From Thioalkalivibrio sp. K90mix (GTDB taxonomy: Bacteria; Pseudomonadota; Gammaproteobacteria; Ectothiorhodospirales; Ectothiorhodospiraceae): a stretch of DNA of 64,000 nucleotides. This document shows positions 50,877 to 60,045 of this stretch, piece by piece. The notes under the pieces were generated by a model. That model was given only the letters and a program-made list of their open reading frames with translations. It searched no databases and was not told the DNA's origin. The stretch lies in assembly GCF_000025545.1 (NCBI RefSeq), contig NC_013930.1, positions 124,001-188,000 on the forward strand. The letters run 5' to 3'. The position numbers were made by a program, and so were the translations under genes. Every line of letters begins with the position of its first letter. Positions within the stretch are counted from its first letter, which is position 1.

Positions 50877-51215
50877 GTGGAAGAGAACGAGCAAGTTGAT
50901 GCGAATGGTCTGCGGAAAACCCCGGTGCGACCGTCTCTGATCGAAGGGAAGAGGATCGCGGGTGTGGAGGCGAACATGGTGATCGCCAACGTCACGATTA
51001 CGCTGGCGGCGGTACTGGGGCTTTACTGGTACTGGTGGATCGGGCTGTCGTGGGTCACGCACAAGCTGCTCAAGCACATCTACAAGAAGGACCGGGACGT
51101 GCGGAAGGTCTACATCGCGTACGCGCGGCAAGCGGATCGGTACGAAGCCTGGCCCCGCATCAACCAGAAGCATTCCCACCGGCCGAAGGGCTGGGGCAGG
51201 GGGATGCTGTGCTGA
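50877..51215 (+). CDS. virB3: VirB3/TrbD-like protein
   Basis: 112 residues from GTG with CAAGGAGG upstream. N-terminal PVRPSLIEGKRIAGVEANMVIANV is typical of VirB3/TrbD, followed by one or two membrane helices (ITLAAVLGLYWYWWIGLSW) and a basic tail. Inner-membrane partner of VirB4. The virB4 GTG lies inside its 3' end. Confidence 0.85.
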   Translation: MEENEQVDANGLRKTPVRPSLIEGKRIAGVEANMVIANVTITLAAVLGLYWYWWIGLSWVTHKLLKHIYKKDRDVRKVYIAYARQADRYEAWPRINQKHSHRPKGWGRGMLC

Positions 51216-53692
51216 ACGTCAGCAAGACCCGCCCGGACCAGGATTACCAGCAGACACATCGGCCGCTGGCTGAATTGCTACCGTGGATGGCACTCATCAC
51301 CGACGGTTGTGTGATGAACAAGGATGGTTCCGTGCTCGTAATGTTCGAACACGAGGGGTTTGATCGCGAGGGGGTAGATGCACTGGAGATCAATACGCTG
51401 GTGGAGCGCATTGAATCCGCGATGGTGGTGCTGGATGAAACCTGCACGCTCTGGTGGACCACTCAGCGTCGCGAAATCGACCCGGACCCCGGTGTTCGGT
51501 CTTTCGATAACCCCATTGCCGACTACGTTGACCGGGCCTGGGTGAAAAACCTCCACAGTCGCCGCGCCTACAAGCACCGAAACTACCTGGCGATCAGCTT
51601 CGCGAACGTCAAAGGCTCTTCGCGTTTCTTTGACCTGTATGCGAAAGCGACCGCGGATGGCATGCCGGCTCTGAAAGCCCTGATGCAGGCCGCCACGATT
51701 GCCTTGCAGTCGAAGGATCGCCTGCTGTTTGAGGCGGAGGAGGTCACGCACTGGATTGACAAAATCGAGAATACCGTCGATCAGTTTACCGCATCCCTGA
51801 AGACGCTCCAGCTGAGGCGCCTGAAGGGGAAGGAGCTGCTGGCTGTGCTGCACCGAACAGTATCGCCGTCGTCCAAGCAAAAGCTGGTCGCCCCGGACCC
51901 CGATCAGGCCTATCTCGATAGCTACCTGGGCGAGGACGCGGTGACGGTCCACCCGCGGTACCTGAAATTCTCAGGCCACAAAAATCGCTACGCCGCAACG
52001 GCGAGTGTGAAATCCTGGCCCCACTACAGCACACCGGGGATCTTCGACTCGATCCAGAAGGCGGACGCGGAGCTGGATTTTACGGTGGCGTTCCGCGTGC
52101 AGAGCAAGGAAAGCGCTCGCGGGTACATAGAGGATGTGCGCCGCCACAACGCGAATTTCGCCAAGTCCCTTTTCGGGTACGCCAAGGAGGCGTTTACCCA
52201 ATCGGACACGGCGACGATCGACAACACCCGTCTGATTCAGTCAGAGGAGGCGGATGACGCGCTAACCGATCTAGGGGCGGGCGGGTCGGCCGGCTACCTG
52301 CTCGCAACACTCACGGTCTACGCCCAGTCGCCGAAGCATTTGGAGCGCGACTACAACGAGACGATGAAGCTCCTGCACGAAGCGGAGTTCGTGTTGATGA
52401 GGGAGACGATCCACTTGCTGTCGGCTTGGTGTGGGCACATCCCCGGGCAGATGAAAGAACCGGTCCGATGGATGTTCGTGTCGGGGCGCAACTATGCAGA
52501 CTCCATACCGCTGAGAGCGATCCGAACAGGTTCTCGGACCAATCACTATCTCACTCAGCAGCGCGGAGAGGAGACCGGTGCTTTGACGGCGTTAGAGACT
52601 GAGCATCGGATTCCGTACTTCTTCAACTTCCACGAGACGGATCTTCCGCATGGGTTCGTGATCGGCCCTAGCCGCGCGGGTAAGTCGGTTTTTATGATGT
52701 TTCTGGCATCCCAGTGGAACCGCTACGCACCGAGTCAGGTGTTCATTTTCGACAAGGATTTGACCTGCCGAATCCCGACCTACCTGCACGACGGCAAGTA
52801 TCTCTGGCTCGGGAAAGAAAACACGGCGATGAACCCGTTGTCGCAGCTCGACAGTGAAGAAGACTTGACCTGGTTTGCGAGCTGGGTGGAAACGCTGATC
52901 GAGTCCCGCGGGTACCAGATTAAGGCGGAGGACGAAAAACTGATCTGGCAGGCCGGCAAGGAAGTGATGGCACTCAAGGAGGCAGGGGAAACGGTCACAC
53001 TGTCGAGCTTCGCCTTGCATCTTCCGGTGCATCTGGCCGAGGAATTGGAACCATGGGTCGGGGATGGTGGAAAGGCCTCGATGTTCGATAACGAGGAAGA
53101 TGCGCTGTCGCTGGCAGACTGGACAGCAATGGAGATGGGACAGCTATTCAATGACGAGCGTGCTGCCCGGGCATTTATGGACTATGCCTTCTATAGGATT
53201 TACCAGCGTCTCGATGGGCGTCCCACGCTGATCTACATCGAAGAGGCGTGGTTCATGCTGGCCGATGAGCGGTTTGCGGCGAAGGTGAATGACTGGCTTC
53301 GGACCCTCGCCAAGAAAAATGCAACGCTCATTATGGCAACACAATCCCTCGAGGAGCTTGCGCAGAGCTCGGCATTCGTCTCGATGGTCGACAACATCCC
53401 CAATCGGATCTTTCTCTCGAACGCCAACGCCCGCGCCTCCAAGGAGCTCTACACCAAGCGTTTCGGGCTCACCGATGCCCAGGTCGAGCGTATCCGTACC
53501 ATGACACCCAAGATGCAGTATTACATCTGCACGCCGAAGGCTTCCCGGATGGTGGAAGCACAATTCCCGCCGCATGTGCTGGCGTACCTTCGATCCGACG
53601 CGAAGGCGCAAAAAGTGTTCAACATGGCCCGTGAGAGCCATCCGGAAAAATGGAAGGAGGTCTACCATGACCGCATGCAGGAAGAGATCTGA
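51209..53692 (+). CDS. virB4: VirB4/TrbE-family secretion ATPase
   Basis: 827 residues from GTG overlapping virB3; AGGGGGA is upstream. N-terminal domain with LPWMALITDGCVMNKDGSVLVMFEHEG; ATPase with Walker A IGPSRAGKSVFMMF (the usual GxxGxGK has SRAGK) and Walker B LIYIEEAWFMLADERF followed by MATQSLEELAQSS. Powers pilus assembly and substrate transfer. The end overlaps virB5 by 26 bp. Confidence 0.93.
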   Translation: MLNVSKTRPDQDYQQTHRPLAELLPWMALITDGCVMNKDGSVLVMFEHEGFDREGVDALEINTLVERIESAMVVLDETCTLWWTTQRREIDPDPGVRSFDNPIADYVDRAWVKNLHSRRAYKHRNYLAISFANVKGSSRFFDLYAKATADGMPALKALMQAATIALQSKDRLLFEAEEVTHWIDKIENTVDQFTASLKTLQLRRLKGKELLAVLHRTVSPSSKQKLVAPDPDQAYLDSYLGEDAVTVHPRYLKFSGHKNRYAATASVKSWPHYSTPGIFDSIQKADAELDFTVAFRVQSKESARGYIEDVRRHNANFAKSLFGYAKEAFTQSDTATIDNTRLIQSEEADDALTDLGAGGSAGYLLATLTVYAQSPKHLERDYNETMKLLHEAEFVLMRETIHLLSAWCGHIPGQMKEPVRWMFVSGRNYADSIPLRAIRTGSRTNHYLTQQRGEETGALTALETEHRIPYFFNFHETDLPHGFVIGPSRAGKSVFMMFLASQWNRYAPSQVFIFDKDLTCRIPTYLHDGKYLWLGKENTAMNPLSQLDSEEDLTWFASWVETLIESRGYQIKAEDEKLIWQAGKEVMALKEAGETVTLSSFALHLPVHLAEELEPWVGDGGKASMFDNEEDALSLADWTAMEMGQLFNDERAARAFMDYAFYRIYQRLDGRPTLIYIEEAWFMLADERFAAKVNDWLRTLAKKNATLIMATQSLEELAQSSAFVSMVDNIPNRIFLSNANARASKELYTKRFGLTDAQVERIRTMTPKMQYYICTPKASRMVEAQFPPHVLAYLRSDAKAQKVFNMARESHPEKWKEVYHDRMQEEI

Positions 53693-54437
53693 TGGCGTGA
53701 CGGCACTGCTGGCGGCGCCGGTAGCGGTTGCGTTGATGGCCTGGTCAGAAGTAGCCACGGGGGCGGCGTCAGGGAGTACGGTGTACGACCCGGTGCATCA
53801 CTCGGAAACGATCGCTTCTGTGCTTCAGGATGCGCAGCATTACCAGCAGGAGTTGGAGCGATTCTATCGCCAGTTTGAGAATCTGGCGAACCCGGAGGCG
53901 ATGGTGGGCGACACGGGCGTTCAGCTTGGGCAACTTGAGAGTTACGTCCAGGAGGTGGAACGGTTCGCGGGGTCGCTCGGGAATGCGCGGGAGTTTATGG
54001 ATGATGTACATCGCGATTTCTCGGTGAGCCCATACGAGGATTGGGAAACCTACAATGAAGCCCGTACCGACCAGGCGGACCGCAATGTAGGGCGTGCTCG
54101 GCAGCAGTACGGACGCGCAGCGGAGATCACTCAGGACCTCGAAAGCCAGTATCAGCAGATCCAGCAGCACGAAGCGAACGTCCCCGCGATTCAGGGTGAG
54201 GTGCAGGGGTTTCAGTCCCTGTCGTCCCAGATGGCTCTGATGACGCGACAGAACGCCCAGCTGATCGAAATATCGAATCAGGCGATGGAGGCTGAAGGCG
54301 AACAGAGGACGATAGAGGAAGCCGAGCTGGAAGCGGAACGCACCGAAGCGCGCGCCCAAAGCGAAGCGGCGCGTCAGCACAATCAAGAAACGCGGGATCG
54401 CGCGCAGTCGCACTTTGAAGCGATGGGTATTCGCTGA
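53667..54437 (+). CDS. virB5: VirB5/TrbJ-like protein
   Basis: 256 residues from ATG with GGAAGGAGG upstream, starting within the virB4 3' end. Signal peptide (VTALLAAPVAVALMAWSEVATG), then a helical bundle rich in Gln/Glu: VYDPVHHSETIASVLQDAQHYQQELERFYRQFENLANPEA is characteristic of TrbJ. Minor pilus-tip component. C-terminal 60 residues form a charged coiled coil. Confidence 0.85.
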   Translation: MTACRKRSDGVTALLAAPVAVALMAWSEVATGAASGSTVYDPVHHSETIASVLQDAQHYQQELERFYRQFENLANPEAMVGDTGVQLGQLESYVQEVERFAGSLGNAREFMDDVHRDFSVSPYEDWETYNEARTDQADRNVGRARQQYGRAAEITQDLESQYQQIQQHEANVPAIQGEVQGFQSLSSQMALMTRQNAQLIEISNQAMEAEGEQRTIEEAELEAERTEARAQSEAARQHNQETRDRAQSHFEAMGIR

Positions 54438-54481
54438 GCGGGATGCCGCGGTAGCGGGGCCACGGAGGGCCAGTTAAAGCC

Positions 54482-55588
54482 ATGGGTGACAGGCTGAGTA
54501 TCGGAGACGCCATCGAATTGATCATGGAGTACGCATTGGCTCCATTGGTCATGGCGAATGAATTGGCCGTAACCCTGGCCGACCGGATGACCATGGTGTC
54601 CTTGACGCTCATGGACATCTTTCTGGTCATCATGGTGGTTTACGCCGGGTTGAAGATGGCGGTATCGAACACCATGGATTCGAGCGATTTCATCTTCGGC
54701 ATGATCAAAATGGTCGTCTTCTGGGCGATCATCTACTGGATGGTGAACAACTATTCGGACCTCATCGATCGATTTTTCGATGGGTTCGATCGCCTCAATC
54801 AAACGATCGCGGAAGAAACGCTGGCGGCTGGTCAAAGCGCGGGTCTTGGTGAAGCGGCTGAAGGTGTAGATGCGGGTAGCGTGCTCAGTGACGACGCGAT
54901 CGCGGGGCAGGCAACGCTTGAGGCGCTTGGGGTGTATATAGACGAGTTTTCGGCCGGTCTCGCCGAGGCCCGTTCCGAAGCATGGGCGCGTGTGGCTGAC
55001 GCGAGCTGGCGGGCGAAAGTTCCTCAATCGTTCCGCGCCTTTGTGTTTTGGCTTTATGCCGGTCTCTTGCAGCTCGTCGCGATCGCCTTCGTGATGCTAT
55101 TCCTGGTTCTGTACACCATCGTTCTGGTAACGGTGATGTTTATGAAGGCAGTTGTGGTGGCCGTGGGACCGCTGATGTTGATGTTCTTCCTGGTGCCTTA
55201 TCTGTCATTCCTCTCCGATGGCTGGGTGAGATCCGCCATAACCGTTGGATTGACCATGATGATGATCACCATTGTCATGTCCATCTTCGGAGGCGTGATG
55301 TGGATGGTCATGGGGGGTGTGCCGCTCGGACGAGAGGGGTTCGAGGGGATGACGATCTCGCAACTGTATGGCTATTACGACTTCCAGATCATTCTCCCGT
55401 TGATCTTCGTGACATTGATCGGGGGGTACATGATGTTGCAAGCGCCCCAGTTGGCCGAAATGATGATGAATGGTCGCCAGATGGGGATGGCGATGGGCCG
55501 AGGCGCCAGTCAGGGTGCCCAGAAAGGTGGGGCGGCGGCCAACGCTGGGGCTCGGAGTGCCCTGAACAAAATGCGCGGCCGTAAATAG
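54482..55588 (+). CDS. virB6: VirB6/TrbL-like inner-membrane channel protein
   Basis: 368 residues with about six membrane helices: one pair before residue 100, and a cluster at 185-320 (FWLYAGLLQLVAIAFVMLFLVLYTIVLVTVMFMKAVVVAVGPLMLMFFLVPYL). The loop at 100-180 is acidic and likely periplasmic. The C-terminus is Gly/Ala/Met-rich and ends in basic residues. Channel component through which DNA crosses the inner membrane. A small stem-loop (ATCGCC / GGCGAT) lies in the 45-bp gap after it. Confidence 0.88.
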   Translation: MGDRLSIGDAIELIMEYALAPLVMANELAVTLADRMTMVSLTLMDIFLVIMVVYAGLKMAVSNTMDSSDFIFGMIKMVVFWAIIYWMVNNYSDLIDRFFDGFDRLNQTIAEETLAAGQSAGLGEAAEGVDAGSVLSDDAIAGQATLEALGVYIDEFSAGLAEARSEAWARVADASWRAKVPQSFRAFVFWLYAGLLQLVAIAFVMLFLVLYTIVLVTVMFMKAVVVAVGPLMLMFFLVPYLSFLSDGWVRSAITVGLTMMMITIVMSIFGGVMWMVMGGVPLGREGFEGMTISQLYGYYDFQIILPLIFVTLIGGYMMLQAPQLAEMMMNGRQMGMAMGRGASQGAQKGGAAANAGARSALNKMRGRK

Positions 55589-55633
55589 CAAATCGCCGCG
55601 AGTAGGCGATCTACAGAAAAAGGTGAGCAAGGA

Positions 55634-56416
55634 ATGCTGAAGAAACTGCTTGGAGCAATTCGCCAGGAGGCGTCGGCGGGGAACGCTGAGGCGTCGGTGG
55701 AGGCTAAAAAGAAGAGTCAGCCGAGTAATAAAAAGAGAAAGACTGGGACGCCGCCTGAGAATGCGCCACCGTCAGCCTTGGATGCGCGCACTCTGAAGCA
55801 GCGGTTTCTCCATGAGGGAGCGCTGGAGGTTGAGCGAAACCGGTACTTTGTCGCGCTCATGGCGATGGCAGGTGTAGTGGCAATGCTTGGTGCGGCCATT
55901 ATGGCGCTGACGCCGCTCAAAGAAGTGACACCCTATGTGATCGAGACCGATAACGTCGGGCGAACGGCCGTGTCGGATGCGCAAGTGCGCGAATTCGAGC
56001 CCACAGAGATTCAGCTTCGGTACTTCCTGGCCGAATGGACGGATCACATGATGACGGTGCGTCCTGGGGTGACCACTCAAAACCTCCCGCAGGCCTTCAA
56101 CAAGACCGAGGGGACGGCTTCGCGCCAGTTCCGAGAGCACATCGATGAATATGATCCAATCGGGCGGGCGACGAGCAACCCCGAGCGCACGGTCGATACG
56201 CGAATTCGGTCGATCAACTTTCTCCCGAACCAGGCCGTTATGATACAGTTTCACACGCTTGAGCGAGGTCCAGATCAGGCGGATCAGCGAACGGATTACT
56301 CGCTGGCGATCAACTACGAGACGTATCGGCCGCAGACCGAAGAGCAGATCCTGGAGAACCCGGTCGGTCTCGTGATCACCAACTTCAACCTCACAAGGGA
56401 TATGGGGGGTCAGTAA
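55634..56416 (+). CDS. virB8: VirB8/TrbF-like protein
   Basis: 260 residues; AGGTGAGCAAGGA precedes the ATG. Basic cytoplasmic N-terminus of about 70 residues, one membrane helix (ALMAMAGVVAMLGAAIMALTPL), and a periplasmic NTF2-like domain beginning KEVTPYVIETDNVGRTAVSDA, as in TrbF/VirB8. Assembly platform linking channel and core complex. The ATG of virB9 overlaps its last base. Confidence 0.88.
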   Translation: MLKKLLGAIRQEASAGNAEASVEAKKKSQPSNKKRKTGTPPENAPPSALDARTLKQRFLHEGALEVERNRYFVALMAMAGVVAMLGAAIMALTPLKEVTPYVIETDNVGRTAVSDAQVREFEPTEIQLRYFLAEWTDHMMTVRPGVTTQNLPQAFNKTEGTASRQFREHIDEYDPIGRATSNPERTVDTRIRSINFLPNQAVMIQFHTLERGPDQADQRTDYSLAINYETYRPQTEEQILENPVGLVITNFNLTRDMGGQ

Positions 56417-57270
56417 TGAAAGGATTCATGCACTCGCGGGTGCTAAATCGAGCGCTCGCGCTATCTGTGCTTGCGCTGGTGCCAGCTCTGGCTCTGAGCG
56501 TTCAATCGGCCACCGCGTCGGATATGTCGGCGTCCGCGGAGCCGTACACATTCCCGCAAGAAACCCGTCTGGTGAAATTTCGCTACGACGAGAACCGCAC
56601 GTACGAAATCCTCGCTCGCCCGGATGCGCCAACCAACATCGCTCTGGGGGAAAACGAAGAGCTTGTTGCGTTGGCGATCGGCGATACGGTTCAGTGGATC
56701 ACGGAAGATGTGCCAGGGAACATCTTCATCAAGCCCGTCCGTTCCGGTATCTATACCGCCGGCACGATCGTTACCAACAAGCGTTCCTACCAGATCAGCC
56801 TCCGTGCGGTACCGTCCAATGGGCAGTGGTATCAGCGTGTTTCATGGGAGCACGGATCGGATGGAATGGTCCGTGAAGCGCGCGGTGGTGGCGAGTCATT
56901 TCAGACTTCGGTCGGTGCTGCCCCTCAAGAGCAGGCGGGCGGGCAACAGGTAGGCCCTGTTCCAGGACTGGATGATCGGGTCTCTCAAGCATCGACGTCT
57001 TCGAGCCCCCGGCCGTCGGATCTAAATTTTGGCTATGAAGTCCGGGGTGCCTCCGGGATTGTTCAGAGCGCATTCGATGATGGTCGATCCCTCTGGATCC
57101 GGATGGAGGACGGACTCGAGGAGCTTCCGGCGGTGTTCGTGCAGGGCCGGTCGACAAGCAAGGCACTGGCGAACTACCACGTTGATGGCGATTACATCGT
57201 GGTTCATCAAGTGAGCAGCCGGACAACGCTGCGTATTGGGCAGGACGAAGTGGTGATCGAGAAGGGGTAG
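56416..57270 (+). CDS. virB9: VirB9/TrbG-like protein
   Basis: 284 residues. Signal peptide ending SATAS. N-terminal domain YTFPQETRLVKFRYDENRTYEILARPDAPTNIALGENEELVALAIGDTVQWI is typical of VirB9/CagX, with a second domain at FGYEVRGASGIVQSAFDDGRSLWIRMEDG. Forms the outer-membrane core complex with VirB10 (and a VirB7 lipoprotein not identified here). Confidence 0.92.
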   Translation: MKGFMHSRVLNRALALSVLALVPALALSVQSATASDMSASAEPYTFPQETRLVKFRYDENRTYEILARPDAPTNIALGENEELVALAIGDTVQWITEDVPGNIFIKPVRSGIYTAGTIVTNKRSYQISLRAVPSNGQWYQRVSWEHGSDGMVREARGGGESFQTSVGAAPQEQAGGQQVGPVPGLDDRVSQASTSSSPRPSDLNFGYEVRGASGIVQSAFDDGRSLWIRMEDGLEELPAVFVQGRSTSKALANYHVDGDYIVVHQVSSRTTLRIGQDEVVIEKG

Positions 57271-57323
57271 AGGCGATCAGGGCCTCTTTCCGGAAGGGAA
57301 TCCAAACGAGATCAAGGTAGATC

Positions 57324-58664
57324 ATGGCGAGCAAAAATGACCGCGAACGCCCCATGGACGACGATCCAGACGTTCTGGAGGGGGAGTTCGAAGAGTACGA
57401 GGAGTCAGTGTCCGGTGAGGATGATCGGGACAAGCCTCGAGGCAAAACCTCCAAGAAGCTAGCGATCATCATCGTCAGCGCGATCGGTTCCGTGATGGCG
57501 CTAGGGATGATGATGTCGAATACAGCGGACCGTGCGGGCGGTGATGCGGAAGAGGGCGATCCGCTTCCGGGTTCGTCCGGATCGGGCCGCGACTTTCAAC
57601 AGGAGATTGAGGAGCGCGAGCGCGAGGCGCTTGAGCGGCGTCGGGCGCGCGAGGAGCAGATGCGGCTCGACCGCGAAATGGCGGAGCAGGAGGCCCCCCA
57701 GGAAAATGAGCGTGAGGGGCCTGCTATCCGCCCCGATGCGCCAGTACCGGGCGGCCAAGCGCAAGACGATGGGTTGACCGAGCGTGAACGAGTGATGCGT
57801 GAACAGGCCGCTCAATCCCAAATTGTCGCAATCGCCGGCCAGGGTAGCCGGGCCAGCCAGGGAGAGCCGGCTGAGGTCAGTGAGCGCGAACGGGCCCAGC
57901 AGGGGGCAGAGCAGATGATGGCCGGGATGCAAGAGCGTCAGGAGATGGCGCATGAGGCGATGCGGCAGGCTCAGCAACAACCGCCGGGTGCGACTGGTGG
58001 GCGAGAGTCTCGCCGCAACCCCAACGAAGAATGGCTGGAGCGGTCGCGCGAACGCGATGCCAATGAAATGACGCCCGTCCGTGATCGCGCCCTTGATCGT
58101 CCGGTGGTGCATGAAGGGTCGGTAATTCCAGTGGTACTCCAGACGAGCGTGAACAGCGATCTCCCAGGCATGATTACAGCGCTAACGACGCGTGATGTGC
58201 GGGATTCGATCACGGGTGAAACCGTGGTGATCCCGCGCGGGAGCCGGCTGGTGGGCGAGTACAACGCCGATGTGGCAGAAGGTCAGGACCGGCTTATTTT
58301 TGCCTTCAATCGCGCCATCTTTCCGGACGGCCGTGATATTCAGCTGGGCGCCATGCAGGGAGCGGATGGCGAAGGCCGATCGGGGATGGACGGCGACGTC
58401 AACACGCACTTTTGGTCGCGTCTCGGACGTGCGGGCCTGATTGGTGCCATTACGATGGGTGCAGAGCGCCAGGCGCAGCCGGCGAATGTAACCGTTATTG
58501 GTGGTTCTGGCGGTGGCAGTACCGACGGAGGAACCAAGGCCGCCGAGATCTTTGCAGGGGTCGCGGAGGATTCGATTGACCGTCACCGAGATCGAGCCCC
58601 GACGATTACAATCGACGCGGGAACGACCATGAACGTGATGGTGAATTCCGACATCGTTTTGTAG
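57324..58664 (+). CDS. virB10: VirB10/TrbI-like core-complex protein
   Basis: 446 residues. Acidic cytoplasmic N-terminus, one membrane helix (LAIIIVSAIGSVMALGMMM), and a long charged proline-poor spacer rich in Arg, Glu and Gln where many plasmids have proline. The C-terminal beta-barrel domain reads VHEGSVIPVVLQTSVNSDLPGMITALTTRDVRDSITGETVVIPRGSRLVGEYNADV...TTMNVMVNSDIVL. Spans both membranes. Confidence 0.93.
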   Translation: MASKNDRERPMDDDPDVLEGEFEEYEESVSGEDDRDKPRGKTSKKLAIIIVSAIGSVMALGMMMSNTADRAGGDAEEGDPLPGSSGSGRDFQQEIEEREREALERRRAREEQMRLDREMAEQEAPQENEREGPAIRPDAPVPGGQAQDDGLTERERVMREQAAQSQIVAIAGQGSRASQGEPAEVSERERAQQGAEQMMAGMQERQEMAHEAMRQAQQQPPGATGGRESRRNPNEEWLERSRERDANEMTPVRDRALDRPVVHEGSVIPVVLQTSVNSDLPGMITALTTRDVRDSITGETVVIPRGSRLVGEYNADVAEGQDRLIFAFNRAIFPDGRDIQLGAMQGADGEGRSGMDGDVNTHFWSRLGRAGLIGAITMGAERQAQPANVTVIGGSGGGSTDGGTKAAEIFAGVAEDSIDRHRDRAPTITIDAGTTMNVMVNSDIVL

Positions 58665-58710
58665 TACAGTTCGTGGCAGCAACGGAAAGGAATCCGTGAG
58701 AGGAACAAGG

Positions 58711-59502
58711 ATGTTGTTCAAGACGATCCCCATCGCAGGGGCAGCACTGGCCTTTCTGGCTGGGCCCTTGCTGGCAGAAACCAATCCTGACGAAGACGCG
58801 GCCGAGCGTGCCCCGGTTACGCTCGAAGACGCGGCCGAGCGTGCCCCGGTTACGCTCGAGGACCTTGGTGTTCGCCGCAACAACAATCGCCCACTGGTCC
58901 TGATCTCCCGCGACGAAGATGGTGCGCGAATTGCGCATTTCTTTCGCAGGGGTGAATCGTCCGCCTACCGCTCCGTGCCGGTAGAGGAAGATCAACCGAG
59001 GGCGCAATCAGCCGCCTATCGTTCATCCGCTCAGAAGAACGGCGCGCTTGCCCGTTCTCATCTTGCCCCGCAGGCGACGATTCGCCCCTATGAGGGGGCG
59101 ATCAACACCACCAGCTTTCAGCGTGAGGTGATCGCCGTTTCGCAACGATACGGCGTGGACCCAGCCCTCGTGCGCGCAGTGGTGCATACCGAAAGTTCAT
59201 TCAACCCGTCCGCCGCCTCACACGCCAACGCGGTGGGGTTGATGCAGCTGATTCCTGAAACCGCGGAACGTTTTGGTGTCGTGGATCGCACGGACCCGAT
59301 GCAGAGCCTCGAGGGGGGCGTCCGGTATCTGCGCTTCCTTCTTGATCACTTTGACGACGTGGAGCACGCCATCGCCGCCTACAACGCGGGTGAGGGGGCG
59401 GTTACGCGGCATAACGGTATTCCGCCGTTCGAGGAAACGCAGAAGTTCGTTCCAAAAGTCCTGTCGCGGTATCAGCGATACAAGGAGGTAATGGGGTCGT
59501 GA
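58711..59502 (+). CDS. virB1: VirB1-like lytic transglycosylase
   Basis: 263 residues from ATG 58711 (a GTG at 58696 is possible). Signal peptide ending LLAET. The SLT domain at 140-255 has the catalytic Glu in VRAVVHTESSFNPSAASHANAVGLMQLIPETAERFGV and the AIAAYNAGEGAV motif. Opens peptidoglycan for the secretion machine. An exact 33-bp tandem duplication at 58792-58857 gives EDAAERAPVTL twice near the N-terminus. GTGA overlap with the next gene. Confidence 0.9.
   Translation: MLFKTIPIAGAALAFLAGPLLAETNPDEDAAERAPVTLEDAAERAPVTLEDLGVRRNNNRPLVLISRDEDGARIAHFFRRGESSAYRSVPVEEDQPRAQSAAYRSSAQKNGALARSHLAPQATIRPYEGAINTTSFQREVIAVSQRYGVDPALVRAVVHTESSFNPSAASHANAVGLMQLIPETAERFGVVDRTDPMQSLEGGVRYLRFLLDHFDDVEHAIAAYNAGEGAVTRHNGIPPFEETQKFVPKVLSRYQRYKEVMGS
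58792..58857 (+). repeat. Exact 33-bp tandem duplication in virB1
   Basis: Two identical in-frame 33-bp units (58792-58824 and 58825-58857). Lies between the signal peptide and the catalytic domain, so it lengthens a linker. Confidence 0.95.
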
Positions 59503-60041
59503 AAGCAGTACACGGGGTAAGGGGTGCGGCAGTGATGATGGTTGTCACGCTGAGCGCGTGCAGTGCGCTTGAAACGAAGGACGGCGACTCATCTGATCGC
59601 TGGGGAAAGCTGGACGGCCACAACCCGCAGGAAGTGATCGTATCGGAGTCGGATCAGTACAACTTTGATTACATCGTGACTGATATGAACGGCGGGCGCG
59701 CTCGGGGCCAGGTGTTCGATGATGGCGAAACGACGTATTTCGTCTGGCCGGATGGCGGGGACATTGCATCGCTTCAGGACGCGTCCGGTGCGGCACGGGA
59801 GAGCCGCCGGGAGGGACGCTATCGCGCGACCACGGCGGTGGAATCGATGTGGTTCGCTAAAACCGAATCCGGTCAGTCGATATGTATTCGGGCCGGCTGG
59901 ATGGGTGAGTCGGCCTGCGGTGATGCGGTGGAAGCCTCCCGTGATCAACGACCCAGCGAAGAAGCGCTGTTGCAGCGCAGGGAAGAGCTTTTGCAGCGCC
60001 TGAACGAGATTGAGAACAGCAATGACGGACACAAGGAGTAG
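59499..60041 (+). CDS. Lipoprotein of the pil-virB junction
   Basis: 180 residues from GTG overlapping the virB1 stop. Lipobox TLSAC with acylated Cys near residue 21. FDYIVTDMNGGRARGQVFDDGETTYFVWPDGGD resembles the CagX/VirB9-type VFDDGxxTYF strand pair. A second part with two Cys and a C-terminal coiled coil follows. It may work with the pilus secretin or supply a VirB7-like function; neither is shown. Confidence 0.65.
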   Translation: MKAVHGVRGAAVMMVVTLSACSALETKDGDSSDRWGKLDGHNPQEVIVSESDQYNFDYIVTDMNGGRARGQVFDDGETTYFVWPDGGDIASLQDASGAARESRREGRYRATTAVESMWFAKTESGQSICIRAGWMGESACGDAVEASRDQRPSEEALLQRREELLQRLNEIENSNDGHKE

Positions 60042-60045
60042 TGCA

